Assembly: GCF_000178475.1 (NCBI RefSeq)
Contig: NZ_ADNY01000037.1
Span: forward strand, 1 to 6,093
Direction: 5' to 3'
DNA length: 6,093 nt
Source: Lactobacillus amylolyticus DSM 11664
GTDB taxonomy: Bacteria > Bacillota > Bacilli > Lactobacillales > Lactobacillaceae
The notes under the pieces were generated by a model. The model saw only the letters and a list, made by a program, of their open reading frames with translations, made no database searches and was not told the DNA's origin. Position 1 is the first letter of the stretch. Every line of letters begins with the position of its first letter. This document shows, one piece after another, positions 1-6,042 of the stretch. The position numbers and the translations under genes were made by a program.

Positions 1-4
1 TAAA

Positions 5-41
5 AAATAGCACTGAAGATTTACTATCCTCAGTGCTATTT
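5..41 (-). terminator. Rho-independent terminator, probably bidirectional
   Basis: A perfect 12-bp inverted repeat (AAATAGCACTGA at 5-16, TCAGTGCTATTT at 30-41) encloses a 13-base loop. Read on the minus strand, the stem comes just after the aldehyde dehydrogenase stop at 57 and runs into six consecutive U residues. On the plus strand it is followed by TATTTTTTTAG, so it could also stop transcription arriving from the left. It is the natural 3' end of the dehydrogenase transcript. Confidence 0.9.
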
Positions 42-56
42 ATTTTTTTAGATAAA

Positions 57-1440
57 CTATTTGTTGTTTTCAGTTACGTCAATTACCAAATGCTCATTAA
101 CGAAGGCCATCATTCCGAGCTTGCCTAATTCACGACCATAACCCGATTTCTTAACACCGCCAAATGGCAATTCGCCTGAAGTAATCCAGCGGCCATTAAT
201 TACTGTCATGCCAGTTTCAATTTTGGCAGCAACTTCTTGTGCATGCTTAATGTCACTGCTAATGACAGATGAACCTAAGCCATAGCTTGAATCATTAGCT
301 AATGCGATTGCTTGATCTTCATCATCGACGCAGTAGACCTCAGCCACTGGTCCAAATAATTCTTTATTGTAGATAGGATTCTTTTGATCAATATTTGTTA
401 AAATCATTGGTCTGAAGAAGGCACCCTTAGAATCAATTTCCGGATATTGGTAGAAGACTTTTGCACCCGCATCAATACTTTTTTGTACTTGAGCAGCTAG
501 TTTTTCTTTTGCTCTTTGAGAATTCATTGGTGGCAAAGTTGTGTCTGTTTCGAGTGGATCCCCGGCCTTTAAGCTAGAGAAGACGTTCTTAAGTTCATGC
601 AATACTTCATCATAGCGTGATTTAACTACAATGATTCTCTTGGATGAAGTACATACTTGACCATCATTATAAGTTCTTGCATCACGCAGCACGTTGCGTA
701 AAACTTGTGGATCAGCATCATCTAAAACGATTAAGGCATCGTTGCCGCCAAGTTCCATCGTTGATTTCTTCAAGTTTTTACCAGCTTCTTCAGCTACAGC
801 CACACCACCGCGTTCTGATCCAGTCAGAGCTACGCCTTGAATTCGTGGATCTTGAATGATTTGAGCCAATTGATCATAGCTTGGATAGAGATTAAGCAGA
901 CTGCCTTCAGGAGCCCCAGCGCGCTTAATAATGCGCTCAATCAGCTTAGCAGAACTAGGTACGTTATGTGCATGTTTTAAAATAATTGGATTACCAACGA
1001 CAAAGTTAGGTGCAAAAACTCGAATAACTTGATAAAGTGGGAAGTTCCATGGTTCACATGCTAAAACAACTCCGGTTGCTTGTTTTAAATAATAAGCATT
1101 GCCAAGGTCAGTTTTTAAAGGTTCAGGTTTGAGCATGTTAGCGCCATTTTTAGCATAATAGTCACAAATGTTGGCACATAATTCTACTTCTTCCCTGGAT
1201 TCGGAAAGAAGTTTGCCCATTTCCAGCGTCATCATTTTTGCTATTTCGTCTTCGTGTTCGTGAAAGGCAGCAGCGATTTTGCTCAAAATTGCTGCTCGGC
1301 TCGCTGGCTCTTCATGCCGCCATTTTTTTATATAGTGAATAAGCCAAATTAATTGTTTCGTCAATTCGTTCAGCTGTTGGATTATCGAAATTAGCAAAGT
1401 TTTCATTGTTATAGGGGTTGATTGATTGATATCTCGACAT
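57..1440 (-). pseudogene. NAD(P)-dependent aldehyde dehydrogenase, succinate-semialdehyde dehydrogenase-like, frameshifted near the N-terminus
   Basis: This is a soluble aldehyde dehydrogenase that oxidises an aldehyde, possibly succinate semialdehyde, to the acid with NAD(P)+. It resembles the GabD/Sad(YneI) branch, but the substrate cannot be fixed from sequence. Numbered on a repaired 460-residue protein, it shows PWNFP with the oxyanion-hole Asn132, a Rossmann GSERGG near 207-212, ELGG with the general base Glu229, GQVCTSSKR with catalytic Cys263, ELFGP at 360-364 and a C-terminal [13 protein letters not shown]. The start at 1440 has a good ribosome binding site and encodes [10 protein letters not shown] onward for 39 residues to YKK. 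It then meets TGA at 1312-1314. The remaining protein ([10 protein letters not shown] onward) lies in another frame, entered by removing one A from the 7-A run at 1323-1329. An open frame from ATG 1404-1406 also reads through, but its first 26 or so residues are out of frame with the real N-terminus. All catalytic residues survive, so the lesion may be recent, a sequencing error or rescued by slippage. Confidence 0.88.
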
Positions 1441-1447
1441 GTTTTTA

Positions 1448-1453
1448 CCTCAC
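1448..1453 (-). promoter_or_regulatory. Ribosome binding site that fixes the true aldehyde dehydrogenase start
   Basis: Minus-strand GTGAGG sits 7 bases before the ATG at 1440-1438. No comparable site precedes the internal ATG at 1406-1404. This favours 1440 as the native start and makes the downstream frame change a lesion rather than a mis-chosen start. Confidence 0.75.
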
Positions 1454-1484
1454 TTTGTTCAAAGCTAAAATAAGTTCACTTACT

Positions 1485-1490
1485 ATTATA
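1485..1490 (-). promoter_or_regulatory. -10 box of the aldehyde dehydrogenase promoter
   Basis: A perfect TATAAT on the minus strand (plus-strand attata) lies about 45 bases before the start codon at 1440. No good -35 hexamer is present at 17-18 bp; the best match there (CTACCA) has three of six bases. The promoter may therefore be weak or activator-dependent. It would let the dehydrogenase be transcribed separately from the esterase and regulator genes upstream. Confidence 0.55.
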
Positions 1491-1501
1491 AAGCGTTTAC
1501 A
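1488..1501 (-). promoter_or_regulatory. Candidate CcpA-binding cre site
   Basis: Plus-strand ATAAAGCGTTTACA (minus TGTAAACGCTTTAT) matches the catabolite-responsive-element consensus TGWNANCGNTNWCA at all fixed positions except the last two on one side, with the CG core intact. It shares three bases with the TATAAT box. In Firmicutes a cre in this position usually means repression by CcpA/HPr-Ser-P when a preferred sugar is present. The regulation here is inferred from the site alone. Confidence 0.55.
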
Positions 1502-1532
1502 AAAAGGATGGTAGTATTTAAACTTATCGAAA

Positions 1533-2230
1533 CTAAAGCTTAATTTTATCCAAGGCCAATTTTGCTTTGGTTAAGATATATTGGTCATGGTTAAACCGCG
1601 CAAAAGCACGAGCATCATGGAAATGCTGCATAGCCATTTTTTAAGATCATTTGGCATTTGCATTCAATCCTAAACGATAAAGAATTCTCCCCATATAATA
1701 AACCTCATGAAAACGAGAACCAATCTTATATGCATGGTGCAACAAGTGATCTGAATCCTTCATGTAATTATGTCGTCCATAAAGCCAACAAATAATAAAG
1801 ATTATCAGGGCTAGCCAGTCTTCATCTATGATTTCTTGAAAATATGCAAGCGCCTTGACCTGATCTTGTTCATTTTCCAAGGCATAAATACCATTCAAAT
1901 AATTGTAGTGAACCCGATCGTAGGGAAGCCGAAGATCACTGGGCTGCAATTCTTTCAATAAACTGTGTATTTCAGAATAATCAAAACGCAAATAAGCATT
2001 TTCAGCTTGGCTTAAATTGCGCCAAGCCTTGGTTTGATGCTGGTTGACGACAATATCGCCAACTTCAATATCCAGTCTTTGACAGAGCAATGCCAAAATT
2101 TTAAAAGAGGGAATTTTTTACCACTTTCAAAATTACTGAGAGTCGCTTGCGTGCAAATGCCCTTTGCCAGTTCTGCCTGTGAGATTTTCTTCTTTTTGCG
2201 GATCGCAATAAATTTTTCTAGATCAATCAT
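1533..2230 (-). pseudogene. Helix-turn-helix (XRE/Rgg-PlcR-like) regulator with tetratricopeptide-like C-terminus, broken by several A-run indels
   Basis: The N-terminus (ATG at 2230) encodes a typical XRE-type DNA-binding domain, with SQAELAKGICTQATLSNFESG at about residues 17-37. The middle, in the next frame, is helical and rich in Leu/Tyr/Ala (such as YNYLNGIYALENEQDQ). This fits the tetratricopeptide-like sensor domain of Rgg/PlcR-type regulators, which often bind peptides. The frame changes at the 6-A run 2114-2119: adding one A joins SGKK to IPSFKILALLCQRLD. Near the 3' end the frame hits TGA (1649-1647) and TAA. Removing one A from the AAA at about 1650-1652 and adding one at 1636-1641 would read through to MAMQHFHDARAFARF and a final TAG at 1533. 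The repaired protein is about 232 residues, shorter than a usual Rgg of about 285. The start is 6 bases after the esterase stop, with no clear ribosome binding site, so translation may be coupled. No target or ligand can be named. Confidence 0.78.
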
Positions 2231-2236
2231 AAAATT

Positions 2237-3031
2237 TTATTTTTGTCTTTTAATTCTTTGTCGTAAATAATCTAGGGATTCATCAAGATAATCTTTGCCA
2301 TAATCCATCGCATGTCTTTGACCTTTGATAACCAAAAGTTCGACTTCATGATCATGTTTTGCCAAGAATTTAATGAAATTGAGAACACTGTCAAGCGGCG
2401 TTAATTCATCAGCGGAATTGATCATCATTAAGCTAGATAAATTACTGAAGTCGTAGGCAGCAGCGTCCATTTTTTGCAAAATAGCTTCTTGCTTACCACC
2501 GGCATAAGTAGTAACGAAATATTTGTAGAAACTATTATGAATTTGAGCAGGATCAGTATAAGCAAAATCATTTTTAGCATCTGGTGAAGCTTTTACAGTT
2601 TCATGGTTTTTAATCCAATGAGAAAAATCAACTGGAGCAGACCAGGTTACTGTTGGGAAGCCATATTGTCCTGCCACTTGCAATGCCATTGTACCGCCAA
2701 CGCTTGCACCGATTTGAACGATATTTTTTTGATCATCAGGATCAGTGTATTCAGAATTAAGCAGCCAGTTAACAAAATGTATTGCATCTTGATGAGCAGC
2801 TGGGAAAAGGTGAGCCGGTGCCAAACTGTATTCAGGTACGAAAGTTACGAATCCGGCATTGGCCAAGTTTACGGCTAGTGGCTTGACGCTATTTTTATTG
2901 CCGCGGAACCAGCCACCACCGTGCCAAAAGATCAAAATTTTCGTATTAGAAGTTGTATCATTTGGAAAGTAGATATCTGTACTTAAATTTTTGTCTTGAT
3001 CATAAACAATATCATTTTTAATAATAGCCAT
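2237..3031 (-). CDS. Alpha/beta-hydrolase fold esterase (HSL/Aes-like carboxylesterase)
   Basis: This is a 264-residue, probably cytoplasmic serine hydrolase that likely cleaves esters of short acyl chains; its natural substrate is unknown. The signature of the hormone-sensitive-lipase/Aes branch is clear. HGGGW at 37-41 forms the oxyanion hole, GASVGG at 108-113 is the nucleophile elbow with Ser110, Asp208 in NSADELTPLDS is the likely acid, and His240 in GQRHAMDY completes the triad. The length is normal to slightly short for the family, and there is no signal peptide or membrane segment. The ATG at 3031 is preceded by AAAGGATGG (3046-3038), six bases upstream, which supports this start. The stop lies 6 bases before the broken helix-turn-helix gene, so the two are likely co-transcribed. 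That regulator could once have controlled this gene, but nothing in the sequence proves it. Confidence 0.9.
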   Translation of the reverse strand: MAIIKNDIVYDQDKNLSTDIYFPNDTTSNTKILIFWHGGGWFRGNKNSVKPLAVNLANAGFVTFVPEYSLAPAHLFPAAHQDAIHFVNWLLNSEYTDPDDQKNIVQIGASVGGTMALQVAGQYGFPTVTWSAPVDFSHWIKNHETVKASPDAKNDFAYTDPAQIHNSFYKYFVTTYAGGKQEAILQKMDAAAYDFSNLSSLMMINSADELTPLDSVLNFIKFLAKHDHEVELLVIKGQRHAMDYGKDYLDESLDYLRQRIKRQK

Positions 3032-3064
3032 AGTAATCCATCCTTTTGTGAAATCTACGCTTTT

Positions 3065-3070
3065 ATTATA
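3065..3070 (-). promoter_or_regulatory. -10 box of the esterase-regulator operon
   Basis: Minus-strand TATAAT lies 34 bases before the esterase ATG at 3031. The hexamer at the usual -35 distance (ACTGCG, 3093-3088) is a poor match, so this is a partial promoter call. The spacer up to about 3179 separates this operon from the divergent membrane-protein gene. I see no clear operator palindrome in it. Confidence 0.5.
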
Positions 3071-3179
3071 GCTTTAAAAAAGTGGCTCGCAGTTGGAAAA
3101 TTATTTACGTATTTTTGAAATATGAGTCAGATAAAGATTTTTTTGTTAAAATTAAACTGCTAATAAATAGATGATTGAT

Positions 3180-3183
3180 GGAG
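3180..3183 (+). promoter_or_regulatory. Ribosome binding site that selects the GTG start at 3192
   Basis: GGAG at 3180-3183 is 8 bases before an in-frame GTG at 3192. The upstream in-frame ATG at 3171 has only A+T-rich sequence before it (CTGCTAATAAATAG) and no Shine-Dalgarno match. This site lies inside the longer reading, which argues for the shorter protein. Confidence 0.7.
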
Positions 3184-3191
3184 ATGAGAGC

Positions 3192-3797
3192 GTGCATTTA
3201 TCAGAAGAAAAAAGTCGCAAATTAATTAATTATGCCACAATTGTTTCTAGTATCATTATTGTTCTGCTAGTCATTTATTGGTACCGATTGGGGATTTTTA
3301 CCGATCAAGATAAAATGCGGGCCTACCTTGCTAATAAAAAAATAATTGGTCCAGTAGTTTTTGTTTTGATTCAAATTGTGCAAGTAGTAATTCCAATTAT
3401 TCCAGGTGGAATATCGCTGCTTGGCGGGGTGGTTTTCTTCGGGCCGATCTGGGGCTTTATTTATAACTACATCGGCATTTGTATTGGCTCACTGATTAAT
3501 TTCTTTTTAGCACGTTATTACGGCAGAAGTTTTATCTTGCATATAGTTTCTGAAGAAACGCTAAACAAATATATGAAATGGGCCAAAAATCAAAAGCGTT
3601 TCAATTGGTTCTTCGCTTTGTGCATTCTCGCTCCAGCTGCACCTGATGATGTTCTGTGCTTATTAGCAGGACTAACTGAAATGAAATTTTGGACTTATTT
3701 TTGGATTATTATTTTATGCAAGCCATGGACAATTGCAGCCTACAGTTTAGGCTTGGTCTATGGTGCAAGATGGTTATTGAAACTTATAGGAAAATAA
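3192..3797 (+). CDS. VTT (TVP38/TMEM64, DedA-related) family integral membrane protein
   Basis: This 201-residue polytopic membrane protein belongs to the VTT/SNARE-associated family, whose members are linked to lipid scrambling or flotation and to envelope homeostasis. The specific job here is unknown. A hydrophobic segment spans about residues 13-31. A second, PVVFVLIQIVQVVIPIIPGG (54-73), leads into the family core with GG and FFGPIWGF (82-89), a glycine-rich helix and FFLARYYGRSF (104-114). A basic cytoplasmic loop follows (KNQKRFNWF), then the conserved PAAPDDVLCLLAGL stretch (148-161) and a last membrane pair. The GTG start is chosen from the GGAG at 3180; starting at ATG 3171 would add seven polar residues. 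The stop TAA overlaps the ATG of the acetyltransferase (TAATG), so the two are translationally coupled. It diverges from the esterase. I cannot identify a strong promoter in front; a TAAAAT at 3147-3152 is a weak candidate. Confidence 0.88.
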   Translation: MHLSEEKSRKLINYATIVSSIIIVLLVIYWYRLGIFTDQDKMRAYLANKKIIGPVVFVLIQIVQVVIPIIPGGISLLGGVVFFGPIWGFIYNYIGICIGSLINFFLARYYGRSFILHIVSEETLNKYMKWAKNQKRFNWFFALCILAPAAPDDVLCLLAGLTEMKFWTYFWIIILCKPWTIAAYSLGLVYGARWLLKLIGK

Positions 3798-4345
3798 TGT
3801 TAGACGGAAAAAGAATTTATTTACGGCGCTTCCAAGTCACGGATGCGCCTGTTTTGCTAAAGTGGGGTCAAAATCATCGTTATCATATATTGGCTGGTTT
3901 TGAGGTTTTCAATAATTTGCAAGAAGCCAAAAAAGGGGCCCAGGAGTATGCTAACCGGAAAAACAGTTTTGCCCTTTGTTTAAAAGAAAATAATCAGCTG
4001 ATCGGTTTGGTAGAATTGTATGAACGCGGTCTAGATGAGGCGAGCCTCCTTAAGACAAAAGAGATTGGCTTCATGCTGGAACAAGATTTTGAAGGACACG
4101 GCTATATGACGGAAGCTTTGAAGCTGGTTTTGCATGACGCTTTTGAACAGATGGGACAAACCGAAATTTGGGCGGGGACCTTTGATACAAACTTTCATTC
4201 ACAAGAATTGCTGGAGCGAATAGGTTTTAAATATGTTTATACAACCGATTATGCTCAAATTTCCAACCTTTTTTCATATAAGGAAAAATATTATTTGCTC
4301 AAAAAAGAAGAATGGCTTAAAATGGTTTCAAACACGAAATCTTAA
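3797..4345 (+). CDS. GNAT family N-acetyltransferase (RimJ/RimL-like)
   Basis: This 182-residue protein transfers an acetyl group from acetyl-CoA to an amine, in relatives often a protein N-terminus or small molecule; the acceptor here is unknown. The N-terminal IYLRRFQVTDAPVLLKW is typical of the RimJ/RimL (Acetyltransf_3) branch. The central strand FALCLKENNQLIGLVEL is followed by IGFMLEQDFEGHGYMTEAL (90-108), whose GHGYMTEA is the acetyl-CoA pyrophosphate-binding loop and helix. The C-terminus has the usual N-x-x-S-x-x-L-L-E-R-I-G-F pattern in the form TNFHSQELLERIGFKY. ATG 3797 is chosen because TAGGA (3787-3791) lies five bases upstream and homology begins there; an open frame back to 3689 is only shadow of the membrane-protein gene. 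The start overlaps the preceding stop by one base. The final codons and stop (4336-4345) double as the 5' arm of the serS T-box. Confidence 0.9.
   Translation: MLDGKRIYLRRFQVTDAPVLLKWGQNHRYHILAGFEVFNNLQEAKKGAQEYANRKNSFALCLKENNQLIGLVELYERGLDEASLLKTKEIGFMLEQDFEGHGYMTEALKLVLHDAFEQMGQTEIWAGTFDTNFHSQELLERIGFKYVYTTDYAQISNLFSYKEKYYLLKKEEWLKMVSNTKS
4295..4323 (+). promoter_or_regulatory. Candidate promoter of the serS T-box leader, inside the acetyltransferase gene
   Basis: TTGCTC (4295-4300, three of six consensus -35 bases) and TAAAAT (4318-4323, five of six -10 bases) are separated by exactly 17 bp. Initiation would fall near 4330, a few bases before the first T-box helix at 4336. The position fits a leader that needs its own start, but read-through from the acetyltransferase operon could also feed serS. 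Confidence 0.5.
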
Positions 4346-4552
4346 GACTGCTTCAGAGAGTTCACGGTTGGTGCGAGTGAATGGATGTCGTTTCCGGATT
4401 TCATAAATGTGGGCAATTAATAGTTGCACGGTTTAGGCGCCGTTATCGCCAATCAATGAGAGCAGTTTTTTAAAAAAACTGAAAATGGGTGGTACCGCGA
4501 AGCCGTGTGAGCCGATTCGTCCCAGTATTAGGGATGAGTCGGCTCTTTTTTT
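4336..4552 (+). promoter_or_regulatory. Serine-specific T-box riboswitch leader of serS
   Basis: This leader senses uncharged tRNA-Ser and lets transcription proceed into serS when serine charging is low. Stem I can be drawn as follows: basal helix GAAATC/GATTTC (4336-4341 with 4397-4402), a specifier loop carrying TCC (4393-4395, a Ser codon), short helices GAC/GTC and TTC/GGA, then AGAGAG (4355-4360) and the distal loop GGTTGGTG (4366-4373) closed by TTCAC/GTGAA. A hairpin CAGTTTTTT/AAAAAACTG (4463-4481) is the likely stem III. The hallmark T-box TGGGTGGTACCGCG is at 4486-4499. The antiterminator would pair TGGG with CCCA (4521-4524) and GCGAA with TTCGT (4516-4520), leaving a bulge starting TGGT to pair with the tRNA acceptor end. 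This is mutually exclusive with the terminator at 4509-4552. The specifier is my reading of the fold; the T-box itself is certain. Confidence 0.93.
4509..4552 (+). terminator. T-box regulated rho-independent terminator
   Basis: A 15-bp stem with two G-U pairs (4509-4523 with 4531-4545), a seven-base loop and a run of seven T form a strong intrinsic terminator before serS. Its left arm (TTCGTCCCA, 4516-4524) is the same segment needed by the antiterminator, which gives the on/off switch. Confidence 0.92.
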
Positions 4553-4553
4553 C

Positions 4554-4558
4554 GGAGG
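4554..4558 (+). promoter_or_regulatory. Ribosome binding site of serS
   Basis: GGAGG lies immediately after the terminator T-run and seven bases before the ATG at 4566. It fixes that start; the frame is open upstream to 4485, but that stretch is the T-box and terminator. Confidence 0.9.
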
Positions 4559-4565
4559 TTTTTCT

Positions 4566-5873
4566 ATGTTAGATATTAAAGTGATTCGTGAGAATCTCGA
4601 TTGGGCTAAGGATAAACTCGCTACGCGTGGAATTAAGCCTGAAGAATTGGACGAAGTTGTTGCAATCGATGCCAAGCGTCGTGATGCTTTGAAGCAAAGT
4701 GAACAACTTAAGGCAGAACGTAACGAAGTTTCTAAGAAAATTGGTGAAGCTAAGCGTAACAAGGAAGATGCTAGCGATGCCATTAAGTCTATGAAGGAAG
4801 TAAGCAGCAAGATCAAGGATTTGGATAATGAAATTCGTGATTTAAGCGAAAAGCAAGAATACATTTTGCTTCGCTTGCCTAACTTCCCAGCTGATTCAGA
4901 TCCTATTGGTCCTGATGACAGCTACAATGAAGAAGTTCGTAAATGGAATGAGCCTACTAAGTTCAACTTCAAGCCAAAGGCTCACTGGGACATCGGAACT
5001 GATCTTGACATTTTGGACTGGAATCGCGCTTCTAAAGTCTCAGGTGCACGTTTTGTTTTCTACAAAGGTGCAGGTGCATTGCTTGAACGTGCGGTATTCA
5101 ACTTCTTCTTAGATGAAAATACTAAGGAAGGCTACACTGAAATTATTCCACCTTACTTGGTAAACGATGCTTCAATGCAAGGAACTGGTCAATTCCCTAA
5201 GTTCCATGAAGATGTTTATACCATCGTGGATAACGACGATCCAGACAAGCCACGTGATTTGACTTTGATTCCAACTGCTGAAGTTCCTTTGGTTAACTAC
5301 TTCCGTGACGAAATTATTCATGGCGAAAAGTTGCCAATCAATGTAACTGCTTTGTCACCAGCATTTAGAAGTGAAGCAGGTTCAGCTGGACGTGATACTC
5401 GTGGTTTGATCAGAATGCACGAATTTAGAAAAGTCGAAATGGTTAAGGTATGTAAGCCAGAAGATTCATGGGACCAACTTGAAAAGCTGACTCATAATGC
5501 TGAACACCTGTTGCAAAAGTTAGGCTTGCCATACCACGTTGTTGCTTTGTCAACTGGGGATGCCAGCTTTACTAGTGCTAAGACTTACGACCTTGAAGTT
5601 TGGATGCCATACCAAGACAAGTACCGTGAAATCTCAAGCTGTTCTAACTGTACTGACTTCCAAGCTCGTCGTGCACATATTCGTTACCGTGATGAAAACG
5701 GCAAGCTTCATTTAGTACACACTTTGAACGGTTCAGGTTTGGCAGTTGGTCGTTGTGTTGCTGCTATTTTGGAAAACTACCAAAATGAAGATGGTTCAGT
5801 AACTGTTCCAGATGTTCTTGTACCTTACATGAATGGTATGAAGAAGATTACTAAAGAAGATAGTTTAATCTAA
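4566..5873 (+). CDS. serS: Seryl-tRNA synthetase
   Basis: This cytoplasmic class II aminoacyl-tRNA synthetase charges tRNA-Ser (and selenocysteine tRNA where present) with serine. The 435-residue length is normal for bacterial SerRS. Residues about 28-100 are the charged, heptad-like helical arm (such as [20 protein letters not shown]) that grips the long variable arm of tRNA-Ser. The catalytic domain follows: the motif 1 helix and strand near 172-197 ending in IIPPYLV, the serine-binding TAEVP at 237-241, motif 2 at about 267-292 with [15 protein letters not shown] and [21 protein letters not shown] near 357-369, and motif 3 at 389-405 with GSGLAVGR and Arg396. All key residues are present, with no frameshift. 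Expression is controlled by the T-box upstream. The gene is transcribed as a single unit ending at the terminator at 5881-5927. Codon use is typical of a well-expressed Lactobacillus gene. Confidence 0.98.
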   Translation: MLDIKVIRENLDWAKDKLATRGIKPEELDEVVAIDAKRRDALKQSEQLKAERNEVSKKIGEAKRNKEDASDAIKSMKEVSSKIKDLDNEIRDLSEKQEYILLRLPNFPADSDPIGPDDSYNEEVRKWNEPTKFNFKPKAHWDIGTDLDILDWNRASKVSGARFVFYKGAGALLERAVFNFFLDENTKEGYTEIIPPYLVNDASMQGTGQFPKFHEDVYTIVDNDDPDKPRDLTLIPTAEVPLVNYFRDEIIHGEKLPINVTALSPAFRSEAGSAGRDTRGLIRMHEFRKVEMVKVCKPEDSWDQLEKLTHNAEHLLQKLGLPYHVVALSTGDASFTSAKTYDLEVWMPYQDKYREISSCSNCTDFQARRAHIRYRDENGKLHLVHTLNGSGLAVGRCVAAILENYQNEDGSVTVPDVLVPYMNGMKKITKEDSLI

Positions 5874-5880
5874 AACAAAT

Positions 5881-5927
5881 AAAAGAGACCAAATTCGGCA
5901 AATTTAAGTCGAGTTCGGTCTTTTTTT
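5881..5927 (+). terminator. Rho-independent terminator of serS
   Basis: GACCAAATTCG (5887-5897) pairs with CGAGTTCGGTC (5910-5920) with one A-C mismatch and one G-U pair around a 12-base loop. It is followed by seven T, and the preceding AAAAGA can extend the stem. It begins 8 bases after the serS stop. Confidence 0.88.
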
Positions 5928-5985
5928 GTCATAAAAAATTTTTTGAAAAATTTTGAGTCAATTTATGATCGAAAAAAGAGCAAAT

Positions 5986-6042
5986 TCCGAACTTTTTGAT
6001 TACGCTTTTTTCATATGACAAAAATAATAATCAAAATCCGGA
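5986..6042. repeat. Imperfect inverted repeat in A+T-rich spacer
   Basis: TTTTGATTA (5994-6002) is perfectly complementary in inverted order to TAATCAAAA (6028-6036). Outside these, TCCG (5986-5989) pairs with CGGA (6039-6042), with small unpaired stretches between. The right arm overlaps the beginning of the open frame at the window edge. No T-run follows, so it is not a standard terminator. It could be an operator, an end of a mobile element or chance in A+T-rich DNA. Confidence 0.4.

Noticed and set aside
644..859. Plus-strand open frame opposite the aldehyde dehydrogenase, and similar ones at 2034-2270 and 2603-2878
   Set aside because: Each is a shadow of a minus-strand coding sequence with strong family motifs, with low-complexity or unlikely composition and no ribosome binding site.
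1314..1330. Programmed frameshifting at the 7-A run as a deliberate regulatory device
   Set aside because: No stimulatory pseudoknot or internal Shine-Dalgarno is evident, and aldehyde dehydrogenases are not known to be recoded. Lesion or sequence error is simpler, though slippage remains testable.
1533..1637. A separate small gene beginning MAMQHFHDARAF on the minus strand
   Set aside because: It is better read as the detached C-terminus of the broken helix-turn-helix regulator; it follows directly, in the same frame, after two stops, and has no ribosome binding site.
3689..3796. N-terminal extension of the acetyltransferase back to ATG 3689
   Set aside because: These bases are the 3' end of the membrane-protein gene in another frame. 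The acetyltransferase fold begins at 3797, which has its own Shine-Dalgarno site.
4485..4565. N-terminal extension of seryl-tRNA synthetase to ATG 4485
   Set aside because: The segment is the T-box sequence and terminator hairpin. The normal SerRS N-terminus [10 protein letters not shown] starts at 4566 after GGAGG.
4433..4864. A 143-residue minus-strand reading frame opposite the T-box and serS 5' region
   Set aside because: It is serine/leucine-rich antisense of the serS coiled-coil codons and of the T-box, has no family resemblance, and overlaps two certain features.
4906..5112. A 68-residue plus-strand frame inside serS
   Set aside because: Out-of-frame shadow of serS with no independent support.
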